Below the pieces are notes generated by a model. That model was not told the DNA's origin, did no database searches, and saw only the letters and a program-made list of their open reading frames with translations. This document shows, piece by piece, positions 40,179 to 48,015 of a stretch of 64,000 nt of DNA (position 1 is the stretch's first letter; each line of letters starts with the position of its first letter). The stretch comes from a virus. The position numbers and the translations under genes were made by a program. The stretch spans positions 19,722 to 83,721 of the IMG/VR virus record IMGVR_UViG_3300042900_000549. One strand, written 5' to 3'.

Positions 40179-40913
40179 ATGAAAAATGTATTTTACACTT
40201 ATGCTTATTTGAGGGAGGATGGAACTCCTTATTATATTGGTAAGGGTAAAGGTAAAAGAGCATATGATAGAAAAAGGCATAGTGCTTATGTCCCATCAAG
40301 AAATAGGATTTTAATATTAAAGAAAAATCTTACTGAAGATGAAGCATTTATTCACGAAATTTATATGATTTCAATCTTTGGTAGAAAAGATTTGGAAACT
40401 GGTATTCTTTATAATCTAACAGATGGTGGAGATGGACCTTCTGGATATGTTTATACAGAAGAACAAAGGAAAAAAATGGGAGATATGCGTAGAGGAAAGA
40501 AGAGACCAAGACAAAGTAAGATTATGAAGGAAAAAAATCATTTACAAATAGTGAATGAAAATAAAATAAACGAATTGAGAAAAAATTGTCCACCAGAAAA
40601 AATTGCTGAACTTTATATTGAGGGTAAAACTCTTAGAGAAATAAAATCAATTTTGGGATGTGGGATGGTTTGGATTAGAAAATCATTGGATGAAATGGAA
40701 GTTAAAATAAGACATAGAAACGACTATGGAAATCCTATGAACGACAAAGAAGTTAGAGATAAAATTTCTCAAAAAGCAATAGAAAGAGGTGCTTGGTCTG
40801 GGGATAAAAATCCAAATTCAGGGGAAGGTATTTGTAGGGATAAAATAATACAAAGAACAAAAGAAGTAAATACTGGAAAACAAAATTGGAAGTATAGGAA
40901 ACCTAAAAACTAA
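40179..40913 (+). CDS. GIY-YIG homing endonuclease with NUMOD domains
   Basis: A 244-residue protein. GIY-YIG domain: [21 protein letters not shown] at the N-terminus and [15 protein letters not shown] with the catalytic Glu. A NUMOD3-like stretch ([19 protein letters not shown]) and a helix-turn-helix-like part ([20 protein letters not shown]) bind DNA. It lies just downstream of the intron-containing psbA and probably mobilises that intron, by analogy with F-CphI of S-PM2, which is of a different nuclease type as far as I recall. Start 40179 is the first ATG after the late box. Confidence 0.85.
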   Translation: MKNVFYTYAYLREDGTPYYIGKGKGKRAYDRKRHSAYVPSRNRILILKKNLTEDEAFIHEIYMISIFGRKDLETGILYNLTDGGDGPSGYVYTEEQRKKMGDMRRGKKRPRQSKIMKEKNHLQIVNENKINELRKNCPPEKIAELYIEGKTLREIKSILGCGMVWIRKSLDEMEVKIRHRNDYGNPMNDKEVRDKISQKAIERGAWSGDKNPNSGEGICRDKIIQRTKEVNTGKQNWKYRKPKN

Positions 40914-40914
40914 A

Positions 40915-40983
40915 ATGCTAATAATCCTCACAGTCTTCCAAGTATTCGGATTCTTCCTCTTCATAATGTCTCTGCTCTCTTGA
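40915..40983 (+). CDS. 22-residue membrane mini-protein
   Basis: MLIILTVFQVFGFFLFIMSL and two more residues, wholly hydrophobic. A second copy at 45861 keeps the same peptide frame with different codons, evidence that it is or was coding. Its stop lies in the TTGACG of the next promoter. Confidence 0.5.
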   Translation: MLIILTVFQVFGFFLFIMSLLS

Positions 40984-41034
40984 CGCCATTCAATAAGACT
41001 GCTATAATACGCACAAAGACACAAAACAATTATG
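40979..41034 (+). repeat. Direct repeat, left copy, with promoter and start codon
   Basis: About 55 bases from CTTGACGCCATTCAATAAGA to the ATG, repeated with a few changes at 41795-41849. The two copies bracket the terminase-like gene. Confidence 0.85.
40980..41008 (+). promoter_or_regulatory. Sigma70-like promoter
   Basis: TTGACG, 17-bp spacer, TATAAT at 41003-41008. Starts within the stop codon of the mini-ORF. Confidence 0.8.
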
Positions 41035-41799
41035 ACTGAATTCACACAAGAACAAGTAGAAGAATTTAATAAATGCAAAAATGACCCAGTATATTTCATT
41101 AACAATTATGTGAAATTTGTAACTATTGATAAGGGACTCACAGACTTCAAACTCTATCCCTATCAAGAAGACCTGATTAATAAGTATCATAACAACCGCT
41201 TCAATATATGTAAAAGTTCAAGACAAGTAGGTAAAACTTCAACTGGTCTCTTCTATGTTTTACATCACATAATTTTTAATGATAATGTGACTGATGGGAT
41301 ATTCTCCTTTAATACATTAAATGCTCGTAATAGTTTACAAAGATTAATGACTGCTTATGAAAATCTTCCAGAATGGATGCAACATAAGGTTATCATTAAG
41401 AATAAGTCCACATTAGAATTGGAGAATGGTTCTAGAGTTATTGTAGGTAATACAACATATAATAGTTTCAAGGGTCGGATGTTTAATCTTACCTTCCTAG
41501 ATGAGTTTGCATTTGTTCCAGATAAAGATGCACAGAGCGTAGTAGATATAATGCTCCCTATGTTTACTGCAAATAAATCTAGTAAAGTCGTCATTGCATC
41601 TTCATTTAAACCTAAAGATAACTGCTTCAATAAAATCTGGAAAGACTCTGAAGATGGTAAGAATTCTTTTGTAAGAACTACAATCAAATGGTATGAGATT
41701 CCAGGGAGGGATGAAGAATGGAAAGAACAGATGATTGCTAATATAGGTATTGATGCCTGGAATCAGGAATTTGAATGTGAGTCTGCAGAGAACCCTTGA
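41032..41799 (+). CDS. Stand-alone terminase-like ATPase (gp17 N-half)
   Basis: A 255-residue protein that resembles only the packaging-ATPase half of T4-like large terminase gp17 (about 550-610 residues). Walker A is SRQVGKTS (Lys68), Walker B LTFLDEF (Asp157, Glu158). ELENGSRVIVG and IPGRDEEWKEQ match gp17 blocks; the protein stops at EFECESAENP, the point where gp17 passes into its nuclease domain. It has a host-like promoter rather than a late one. Could be a decayed duplicate or a separate ATPase, for example a regulator of packaging or a defence factor. Confidence 0.75.
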   Translation: MTEFTQEQVEEFNKCKNDPVYFINNYVKFVTIDKGLTDFKLYPYQEDLINKYHNNRFNICKSSRQVGKTSTGLFYVLHHIIFNDNVTDGIFSFNTLNARNSLQRLMTAYENLPEWMQHKVIIKNKSTLELENGSRVIVGNTTYNSFKGRMFNLTFLDEFAFVPDKDAQSVVDIMLPMFTANKSSKVVIASSFKPKDNCFNKIWKDSEDGKNSFVRTTIKWYEIPGRDEEWKEQMIANIGIDAWNQEFECESAENP

Positions 41800-41849
41800 C
41801 GCCATTCAATAAGACGCCTATAATACTCACAAAGTCGCAAAACATTATG
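41795..41849 (+). repeat. Direct repeat, right copy
   Basis: Second copy of the repeat at 40979, again holding a promoter and the start codon of the next gene. The terminase stop codon lies within it. Confidence 0.85.
41796..41824 (+). promoter_or_regulatory. Sigma70-like promoter
   Basis: TTGACG, 17-bp spacer, TATAAT at 41819-41824. The upstream stop is bases 41797-41799. Confidence 0.8.
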
Positions 41850-42065
41850 AAAGCAACAGAATTTTGCTATTGGTTACAGGGTTATTTTGAACTGGACCAG
41901 GCATCCTCAAAACCTGGGAACTCCCTCTCAGACGAGCAAGTAGAGGTCATTCGGAGGCATCTTGCACTAGTCTTTAAGCACGACATTGACCCACAAGCAG
42001 GACCATCAAAATATCAGGCAGCGTTGAATGATATTCATGGTGGTAATGGAATGTATAGGTGTTGA
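41847..42065 (+). CDS. Small conserved cyanophage protein
   Basis: A 72-residue protein, MKATEFCYWLQGYFELDQAS ..., with a helical middle (QVEVIRRHLALVFKHDID). I recall the 'eFcYWLQGyfE' start as common to a widespread cyanophage and cyanobacterial family of unknown function. The ATG at 41847 is preferred over the TTG at 41796 within the promoter. Confidence 0.7.
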   Translation: MKATEFCYWLQGYFELDQASSKPGNSLSDEQVEVIRRHLALVFKHDIDPQAGPSKYQAALNDIHGGNGMYRC

Positions 42066-42077
42066 TAAAAATTAATT

Positions 42078-42437
42078 ATGGATTGGTTAGAACCCCTTAG
42101 ACAAGATACTGAAAGAATCCGCCAGGAAAACATAAAAATCAGAGAAGAGACTGAAAAACTTAGAGAGAGTAACCGAAAACTTAAAGAATTAAATCAAAAC
42201 CCAGAAAGACTATCAAAAATCGTTGAAAAGACAACTATGACTGAAAAAACATTTGACCCAAACCCAACAACTGAATGTGTAGCAAAAGAACCTACAGAAA
42301 GTCAGATTAGAAAGCGTATGGAATTAACTCAAGAAAGTTATTATACTGCTAGAGAAAATCTCCGAGAAGAAGCATACAAAACAACACATAGCAAACCACC
42401 AGGACAATCTTGGGGGGATTACTGGAAAAGTTATTGA
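42078..42437 (+). CDS. Coiled-coil protein
   Basis: A 119-residue charged protein. Residues 5-50 form a coiled coil (IRQENIKIREETEKLRESNR). The C-terminal part ends QSWGDYWKSY. It may oligomerise; function unknown. Confidence 0.55.
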   Translation: MDWLEPLRQDTERIRQENIKIREETEKLRESNRKLKELNQNPERLSKIVEKTTMTEKTFDPNPTTECVAKEPTESQIRKRMELTQESYYTARENLREEAYKTTHSKPPGQSWGDYWKSY

Positions 42438-42453
42438 AATTAGGAGAAACTAA

Positions 42454-42594
42454 ATGAAAGAAGAACAGAATGAAAAAACACCAGAACAACTTTTTGAAGA
42501 AGTTCTAATGGATAGGAATGGACTATCTCTTATGGATTTATTGGTACATCCAGATTTAAAAACCTTTGTTGATAATTTTGAGGATAACAAATGA
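42454..42594 (+). CDS. Small acidic protein
   Basis: A 46-residue protein (MKEEQNEKTPEQLFEEVLMD ...). Good AGGAGA ribosome site; overlaps the next ATG (ATGA). Unknown function. Confidence 0.5.
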   Translation: MKEEQNEKTPEQLFEEVLMDRNGLSLMDLLVHPDLKTFVDNFEDNK

Positions 42595-42950
42595 CTTTCT
42601 CAAGAGCAATTCTAGGAACCGATAAGACCAAAATGAACTGGTGGCAGTATTGGGTCGGTCACTGTTTTATGACTGGATGGACTTCAATGTATTACAATTT
42701 TCATACCTGGATGGATCTTGTATGGTTTGAGGACAATCAAAAGAACTATACACTCCTAAAAGACGATGAACCCTTTGAGCAGTGCTATCTGACTTTCTGG
42801 TGTGATTTGAATGATGACGACACTTATCCGCAAGAATTCTTGGAATCTCTAATGGGACTTGTAGATAGAATAAAGCGAGGTGAAGAAGAGATAATTCCAA
42901 TTGATGAAAATTACTTGGATAATATAAAAAGAGAGTTATATGGCGAATAA
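42591..42950 (+). CDS. Unknown Trp-rich protein
   Basis: A 119-residue protein with an aromatic N-terminal half (MNWWQYWVGHCFMTGWTSMY) that may associate with membrane, and an acidic C-terminal half. Coupled to the small genes on either side by overlaps. No family recognised. Confidence 0.55.
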   Translation: MTFSRAILGTDKTKMNWWQYWVGHCFMTGWTSMYYNFHTWMDLVWFEDNQKNYTLLKDDEPFEQCYLTFWCDLNDDDTYPQEFLESLMGLVDRIKRGEEEIIPIDENYLDNIKRELYGE

Positions 42951-43098
42951 ATATGCCGTCATTCTTCATAGTCTTGTAGATAATGCAACAGTCTCTATTC
43001 AAGTTTTGGTGAATAGTGAAATGACTGCAAGACAACTGAAGACTTATTATCAATCTTTAAGTATTACTATTTCTAATGTGGAGGTGATTTCAGTATGA
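42940..43098 (+). CDS. Small unknown protein
   Basis: A 52-residue protein, MANKYAVILHSLVDNATVSI ..., ending SNVEVISV. It overlaps the preceding gene by 11 bases and is the last of the coupled small genes before the fibre region. Unknown function. Confidence 0.45.
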   Translation: MANKYAVILHSLVDNATVSIQVLVNSEMTARQLKTYYQSLSITISNVEVISV

Positions 43099-43128
43099 TG
43101 GGACCAGAACTCATAAGACCCATAACAA

Positions 43129-43136
43129 TATAAATA
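43129..43136 (+). promoter_or_regulatory. Late promoter TATAAATA
   Basis: Exact late box 21 bases before the fibre-associated gene. Confidence 0.7.
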
Positions 43137-43156
43137 TATAAGAAATATAATTTTTG

Positions 43157-43933
43157 ATGGAAGAACTTTCAGAATTATTTAAAATAGTTGCAGAAGAAAA
43201 GAAAAAGAAAAAACTAGAGATGGAATCTTTAGTTGGTGATTCTTTTGAAAAACTTTTTATTGAGCAACTGAAACCTAAAAAGAAAAAAAATATTCTAAAG
43301 AAAATACAAGAACCCCAAATTGTTGAAGTAATAGAAGTAAAAAAAGATACTTTAATAGAAAAATCATTAGGTCTTCTTTCAGAACCCTCGGAAGTTAAAC
43401 AGCAAACTGATCCCTTAACACCACTAGATCAAAACTTTGCAACACTTGATGATTTACAAAAGCATTATAGCACTTTCCTGTCTCGTATTCAGCAACAACT
43501 CTCTACAGTAGGTGGAGGTGGTGAAACTCGTCTTGAGTTCTTGGATGATATTGATAGGAACTCTGCAAAGACTGATAATTACTTTCTCAAATATGATGCA
43601 ACGCTCAATAAGTGGATAGGAGATCCTGCTGATGGCGTAGGTATTACAAGTATTGTATCCATTGCAGGAGTTACTACATACTATCAAGCAAATGCTGCTG
43701 ATGATTATATTGGTGTAAGTGCTAATGTTCCTGTGACGATTGTATTACCACAAATACCTTCTTATGGTAAAAAACTGATTGTAAAAGATGAGGGAAATCG
43801 AATAAATACATATAATATTACAGTTCAAGCAGGTATTGGTAAGAGTGTCGAGAATGATATTTCAGTCATTATGAGTAGCAATCACCAATCCTTTAGTTTT
43901 TTCTATAATGGTTCCAACTGGTATATCGTATAA
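43157..43933 (+). CDS. Tail-fibre-associated structural protein
   Basis: A 258-residue protein. A basic coiled-coil N-terminus (residues 1-60), then PLTPLDQNFATLDDLQKHYS and RIQQQLSTVGGGGETRLEFL, a block I recall from cyanophage fibre and tail proteins. A beta-rich C-terminal domain (ITSIVSIAGVTTYYQ ... YNGSNWYIV) is typical of phage fibre tips. The ATG at 43157 is preferred to the TTG one codon earlier. Its stop overlaps the next fibre gene. Confidence 0.72.
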   Translation: MEELSELFKIVAEEKKKKKLEMESLVGDSFEKLFIEQLKPKKKKNILKKIQEPQIVEVIEVKKDTLIEKSLGLLSEPSEVKQQTDPLTPLDQNFATLDDLQKHYSTFLSRIQQQLSTVGGGGETRLEFLDDIDRNSAKTDNYFLKYDATLNKWIGDPADGVGITSIVSIAGVTTYYQANAADDYIGVSANVPVTIVLPQIPSYGKKLIVKDEGNRINTYNITVQAGIGKSVENDISVIMSSNHQSFSFFYNGSNWYIV

Positions 43934-45849
43934 TGTCTTATAATCCTCTTCCACAACCAGCAGATGTAGTAGTTAATACAGGGGTATCTACAAGTCCTGT
44001 AAGTTTTTCCAATCCATTTCCAGTATCTCTTGGTTCTTCCAATATTACAATTACTGGTGATGTAAATGTAGGTACAACAGTATCAGTCACAAGTACTCCA
44101 CAAGACCCAGTTCATACGCACATCACAGAAGTTGGTTCAAGTGGTATTTTAGAGGATGAAAATATTCCTTATCTTCCAGTTGGCATTTCCTCATTACTGA
44201 ATACTGTATCAATCTCAAATACAAGTTTTTATATTCTAAATCCAGTTACTTCGGTAACCGTAGGAGGAACTGTATCAATTGCTAATACAGTATCAATCTC
44301 AAATACAAGTTTTTATATAACCAACCCGGTTACATCAGTAACTGTAGGTGGAACTGTATCAATTGCTAATACAGTATCAATCTCTAACACTTCATTCTAC
44401 ATAACCAATCCAGTCACTACAGTTGCAGTATCAGGTATTGGTTCTACAGTCACAGTTCAGGGAACAGTAGGAATTGGAACAACAGGGCAAGTATCACTCA
44501 ACCTTAATAGTGCTCCTGTAAGTTCTAGTAATCCCCTACCAGTCACAGGAAATATTGGATTGAGTTCATCTGGAAATATTGTAAGAGTTGGTCTTGGAAC
44601 CACAACTATTGAATTGGTAGATAACAATAAACCATTTCCAGTTTATCTTGCAAATATAACGGCAACAAGTAAAAGAAGATTGGAAATTTCTACATACGAA
44701 ACTAATTTCTTTAATACATTCCAATTCAATAAAGAAACTGATGTTTGGGATGAAAGAGTATCTATTGGAGGAAATTCAATTCATATTCCAACATTAAGTG
44801 GAATTGGAATGTCTGTAACTTCTTCTGCTGGTTCTGAAGTCATTCGTCAAACCAGAAATGTAATGAAATACATTCCCGGTAGAGATTGTGATTTAGCATT
44901 TGCAATTAGATTAACAAATCCTGTTATTGGAGTTCGTAGAAGATTTGGATTATTTGATGAAAATGATGGTATTTACTTTGAGGATGGTGGAGATGGTGAT
45001 TATTATTGTTGTGTAAGAAATAGTAATGGTGCATCTGCAGGTATTGGGACGACTACACTAACTAGAATTCCTCGTAGTCAATGGAATGGAGACAAATTAG
45101 ATGGTAATGGCGTAAGTCGAATTACTGCAGATCCTGATGCTCAACAAATAGTTAATTTTCATTATGAATGGTATGGTGCAGGAAGAATTGAATATCAATT
45201 TGTTATTGATGGAACAATACACACGATTCATACTATAGATAATGCGAACAAATTAAAAGGTCCTTGGTGTGCAACTCCATTTTTACCAATTAGATGTGAA
45301 ATTACCAACGTAACTGGTGCTGCAGGAACTCACTATCTTTATCAGGGTTCTAATTCATTAACCACTAATGGACTTCAAACTAAATCAGGAATTGCTGGTA
45401 ATATTTCATCTCCAATTACAGGTACAGATCTTGGTTCTTCCTATACTTTTACGCCAGTTTTAAGTATTCGTCTTAAGACAATAGCACTTAAAGGTATTGT
45501 ATTACCTACATTCTTTCAAGTTGCTACTGTTGATAATACTAATTTATTTTACAGATTAATAAGAAATGCCCCACTTACAAATCCAGTTTGGGTAGATAAT
45601 CCAGATCCCAATGGATTTACCCAATATGATGTTTCGGCTTCGGGAATAGGAACAACTGGTGTAATAATTGATTCTGGATTTTTTATTACTGGTGGTGGTG
45701 CAGCAGCAATTGCATTAGACAAAGAAACCATCTATCAAATTGGTAGGAGTGGAATTGGAACTATTAGTGATACATTTACAATTGCTTGCGCGTCTGCAAT
45801 TTCAAATAAAAATGCAGTTGCTGCTCTTACTTGGATTGAGCAGAGGTGA
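43933..45849 (+). CDS. Tail-fibre-like protein with internal repeats
   Basis: A 638-residue protein rich in Ser, Thr, Val and Gly. Residues about 90-165 are 2.7 copies of a 28-residue beta-repeat (NTVSISNTSFYITNPVTSV ...), typical of fibre shafts. A central domain (SKRRLEISTYETNFFNTFQF, IPGRDCDLAFAIRLTNP, RRRFGLFDENDGIYF) is a lectin-like block I have seen in cyanophage fibres. Likely binds the host surface. Late promoter shared with the upstream gene. Confidence 0.75.
   Translation: MSYNPLPQPADVVVNTGVSTSPVSFSNPFPVSLGSSNITITGDVNVGTTVSVTSTPQDPVHTHITEVGSSGILEDENIPYLPVGISSLLNTVSISNTSFYILNPVTSVTVGGTVSIANTVSISNTSFYITNPVTSVTVGGTVSIANTVSISNTSFYITNPVTTVAVSGIGSTVTVQGTVGIGTTGQVSLNLNSAPVSSSNPLPVTGNIGLSSSGNIVRVGLGTTTIELVDNNKPFPVYLANITATSKRRLEISTYETNFFNTFQFNKETDVWDERVSIGGNSIHIPTLSGIGMSVTSSAGSEVIRQTRNVMKYIPGRDCDLAFAIRLTNPVIGVRRRFGLFDENDGIYFEDGGDGDYYCCVRNSNGASAGIGTTTLTRIPRSQWNGDKLDGNGVSRITADPDAQQIVNFHYEWYGAGRIEYQFVIDGTIHTIHTIDNANKLKGPWCATPFLPIRCEITNVTGAAGTHYLYQGSNSLTTNGLQTKSGIAGNISSPITGTDLGSSYTFTPVLSIRLKTIALKGIVLPTFFQVATVDNTNLFYRLIRNAPLTNPVWVDNPDPNGFTQYDVSASGIGTTGVIIDSGFFITGGGAAAIALDKETIYQIGRSGIGTISDTFTIACASAISNKNAVAALTWIEQR
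44200..44430 (+). repeat. 84-bp tandem repeat in fibre gene
   Basis: Unit boundaries 44200-44283, 44284-44367 and a partial third to about 44430. Units are highly similar, differing mainly at third positions, and encode 28 residues each. Confidence 0.85.
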
Positions 45850-45860
45850 GTAGGTAATTA

Positions 45861-45915
45861 AATCCTCGCAGCATTCATAGCATTCGGATTCTTCCTCTTT
45901 CTAATGTCTTTGCTA
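45861..45915 (+). pseudogene. Second copy of membrane mini-ORF, no start codon
   Basis: Matches 40923-40976 and keeps the frame ILAAFIAFGFFLFLMSLL, ending in TAA, but a stop codon precedes it and there is no ATG. A shared 18-base block lies at 45882-45899 (40944-40961 in the other copy). Confidence 0.5.
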
Positions 45916-45933
45916 TAATATCTTCCTCTGGTC

Positions 45934-45962
45934 TTTACAAAAACTCACAAGTACCCTATACT
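45934..45962 (+). promoter_or_regulatory. Sigma70-like promoter
   Basis: TTTACA, 17-bp spacer, TATACT at 45957-45962, 21 bases before the ATG at 45983. Confidence 0.65.
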
Positions 45963-45982
45963 GGTAAAAAGATTTCAAAAAA

Positions 45983-46306
45983 ATGAAAAAGTATAATGAT
46001 GAATATTTTTCAGTGATTGATAAAAGAATTGGAAAAAAAATTGTAGATTGTGGTGAATATTCGGATGCAATGATGATGTTTGACACAGATCCACACAATC
46101 GCCAAATTATTAAAAATAAATTTCTGATGGGTCAAGTTGTTGATATTGAGATGCCAAAGGCACTCCCAACCTCAGATATTGTTGTAAATATGGATGGTGG
46201 AGTTGGTGGTTCCTGGAAAGTAAACGAATCAACAGGAAATGGACCTAGTGAATCACTACCACAAATCAAACTTCCAGAAGGACAAAAAAAACCAGTAGTA
46301 GTATGA
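45983..46306 (+). CDS. Unknown protein
   Basis: A 107-residue protein (MKKYNDEYFSVIDKRIGKKI ...). The C-terminal half is Gly/Pro-rich (NMDGGVGGSWKVNESTGNGP). No family recognised. Own promoter; overlaps the next tiny ORF by four bases. Confidence 0.55.
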   Translation: MKKYNDEYFSVIDKRIGKKIVDCGEYSDAMMMFDTDPHNRQIIKNKFLMGQVVDIEMPKALPTSDIVVNMDGGVGGSWKVNESTGNGPSESLPQIKLPEGQKKPVVV

Positions 46307-46398
46307 TGCAAAATATCAATTGGATTAATATTCTATTAGACCTTTATATCATTTATTATGGGTTCAACTATGGGAGAAATAATAAAGATGAATCATAA
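46303..46398 (+). CDS. Tiny hydrophobic peptide
   Basis: A 31-residue peptide, MMQNINWINILLDLYIIYYG ..., overlapping the upstream stop. Possible membrane span. Weak evidence beyond position and hydrophobicity. Confidence 0.35.
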   Translation: MMQNINWINILLDLYIIYYGFNYGRNNKDES

Positions 46399-46478
46399 GA
46401 CAACGCTATCAGAACAGTTTCACTACATTTATATCACACTCAAAGAAACTCTAAATATTTTTGGTACACATCTTAAGA

Positions 46479-46847
46479 ATGCCACTTTATTCTACTTCAG
46501 ACGAACTTTTGTACAATCTTGAAGCAACTACAAGTTCCGAAGCAAAAAGAAAATGGAGACAATCAATCAAAGAAAAATGGAATTATGAATGTGCATATTG
46601 CGAATCTTATCAGAATTTAACATTAGATCATATTACTCCAAGATCTAAAGGTGGAAGTGACCGAGTTACAAATGTCTTATGTGCTTGCAGAAAATGCAAC
46701 ACTTCCAAAGGTCATCAAGATTGGTATGATTGGTATATGCAACAACCATTCTTTACAACTGAAAAATTATCTGCTATTATAGAATGGCGAAAGCAAACAA
46801 ATGATAATGAATACTATACGTATCATCCAAGAAAAAATATAATTTAA
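46479..46847 (+). CDS. HNH endonuclease
   Basis: A 122-residue HNH nuclease. CAYCESYQNLTLDHITPRSK then NVLCACRKCNTSKG gives the two CxxC zinc pairs and the catalytic His (DHI). The start MPLYSTSDELLYN at 46479 is preferred to the upstream non-ATG start. A CTAAATA late-like box lies at 46451. Could be a free-standing homing endonuclease. Confidence 0.85.
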   Translation: MPLYSTSDELLYNLEATTSSEAKRKWRQSIKEKWNYECAYCESYQNLTLDHITPRSKGGSDRVTNVLCACRKCNTSKGHQDWYDWYMQQPFFTTEKLSAIIEWRKQTNDNEYYTYHPRKNII

Positions 46848-46942
46848 TGGACACATACAGTATTCGCCCACTGCTAGAAACGGCAGTGGGTATTATCATT
46901 TCAATTTTAACAATCCTTATACCGCTAGTTGTACTATTATGA
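46847..46942 (+). CDS. Tiny membrane peptide
   Basis: A 31-residue peptide, MDTYSIRPLLETAVGIIISI and LTILIPLVVLL, with one long membrane span. It overlaps the HNH stop by one base and the glutaredoxin start by four. Unknown function. Confidence 0.5.
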   Translation: MDTYSIRPLLETAVGIIISILTILIPLVVLL

Positions 46943-47178
46943 GATTCACAGTTTATTCAAAAAACGGTTGCCCCTATTGTTCTAAAATAGAACAGGTACT
47001 ACGATTAAGCAATCTGGAACATAAGATCTACAAATTAGATGAAGATTTTTTAAGAGATGAATTCTATTCTCAGTTTGGATTAGGAACTACATTTCCTCAA
47101 GTAGTTCTTAATGATCAAGAGCATCTCGGGGGATGTACAGATACCGTTAAATATTTGCAGGAAAATAAAGTAATCTAA
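46939..47178 (+). CDS. nrdC: Glutaredoxin
   Basis: A 79-residue glutaredoxin: CPYC active site at residues 11-14, TTFPQVVL (cis-Pro) and GGCTDTVKYL (glutathione-binding end). It probably recycles the phage ribonucleotide reductase (nrdA/nrdB at 13-17 kb). Confidence 0.9.
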   Translation: MRFTVYSKNGCPYCSKIEQVLRLSNLEHKIYKLDEDFLRDEFYSQFGLGTTFPQVVLNDQEHLGGCTDTVKYLQENKVI

Positions 47179-47538
47179 ATGGAAACAACCTTTTACGAAG
47201 TTTATTACGATGTAGAAAAGGCAATTGATTATGCATTTAAAGGTCAGTTTGTATTGAAGTTTTATGATTATTTAAAAATTAAAAAAGTTCTCCTACGAGA
47301 AGTTGGAGAATTTATTGAAAGTAAAACTGCATCAAATATTAGTGAGGTTGTACTAGATTTAGATACTTATCTTGAAGGTGGTTCTGATAATGAACATAAA
47401 CAACTTCGGGAAGCATATGGACATCTTTCAAAACCAGAAGCAAGAAAGATAAGAAATTATTTGTATGACATTCTTAATGATGCATGGAAATACAGCAATG
47501 ACAAAAAACCAGGACGACGAAAGAAACAAACTAAATAA
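47179..47538 (+). CDS. Conserved cyanophage protein
   Basis: A 119-residue protein starting METTFYEVYYDVEKAIDYAF, mostly helical, with a basic tail (KKPGRRKKQTK) suited to nucleic-acid binding. Starts directly after glutaredoxin. Function unknown. Confidence 0.65.
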   Translation: METTFYEVYYDVEKAIDYAFKGQFVLKFYDYLKIKKVLLREVGEFIESKTASNISEVVLDLDTYLEGGSDNEHKQLREAYGHLSKPEARKIRNYLYDILNDAWKYSNDKKPGRRKKQTK

Positions 47539-47575
47539 CTCTCGGAACCTCCATATTAATCGGGGGTTTGAGTTG

Positions 47576-47713
47576 ATGCTAAGAAACAATAATAGGGGGG
47601 AGAAACCATCAGAACCAAACACATTTCAAATTCGTTTTGGTAAGATGATGTCTCTCTTCAAACGAGAGATACATTTTCAATTTGAATTCTTTTTAGATAT
47701 GAAAAAAAAGTAA
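47576..47713 (+). CDS. Small basic protein
   Basis: A 45-residue peptide, MLRNNNRGEKPSEPNTFQIR ..., ending KREIHFQFEFFLDMKKK. Upstream in-frame ATGs overlap the preceding gene. The end of the peptide looks conserved in style, but I know no function. Confidence 0.45.
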   Translation: MLRNNNRGEKPSEPNTFQIRFGKMMSLFKREIHFQFEFFLDMKKK

Positions 47714-47731
47714 CTCTCAAGGAGAATACCA

Positions 47732-47968
47732 ATGGAAACAACAGTTATTCTTACATTCACAACTCTTTTTTGTGTAATGTTTTTAATGATTGGACTAATC
47801 GGAGGTTGGATAGTTAAACAGTATCAAGTGGAAAGAATTTATGGTATTCGTAACATTCATCCAGAATTCTTTGACAATAACGGAAATATAATTCCTGACG
47901 AGGTTGTCGCGGTTAGATTTGAAGAAGGATTCTTTGATGATGATGATGAAGATTGTGATGAAGATTGA
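47732..47968 (+). CDS. Membrane protein with acidic tail
   Basis: A 78-residue protein: one membrane span (LFCVMFLMIGLIGGWIV), an ERIYGIRNIHPEFFD segment and a very acidic end (DDDDEDCDED). AAGGAG ribosome site. I recall such proteins across T4-like cyanophages; function unknown. Confidence 0.65.
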   Translation: METTVILTFTTLFCVMFLMIGLIGGWIVKQYQVERIYGIRNIHPEFFDNNGNIIPDEVVAVRFEEGFFDDDDEDCDED

Positions 47969-48015
47969 TAAATAAACAAGATTGTATTATACTAAACTGA
48001 ATTGTATTAAAAATT

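Noticed and set aside
46364-46516. About 50-codon frame upstream of the HNH gene
   Set aside because: It overlaps the better supported HNH start and the 31-residue ORF, and lacks a ribosome site.
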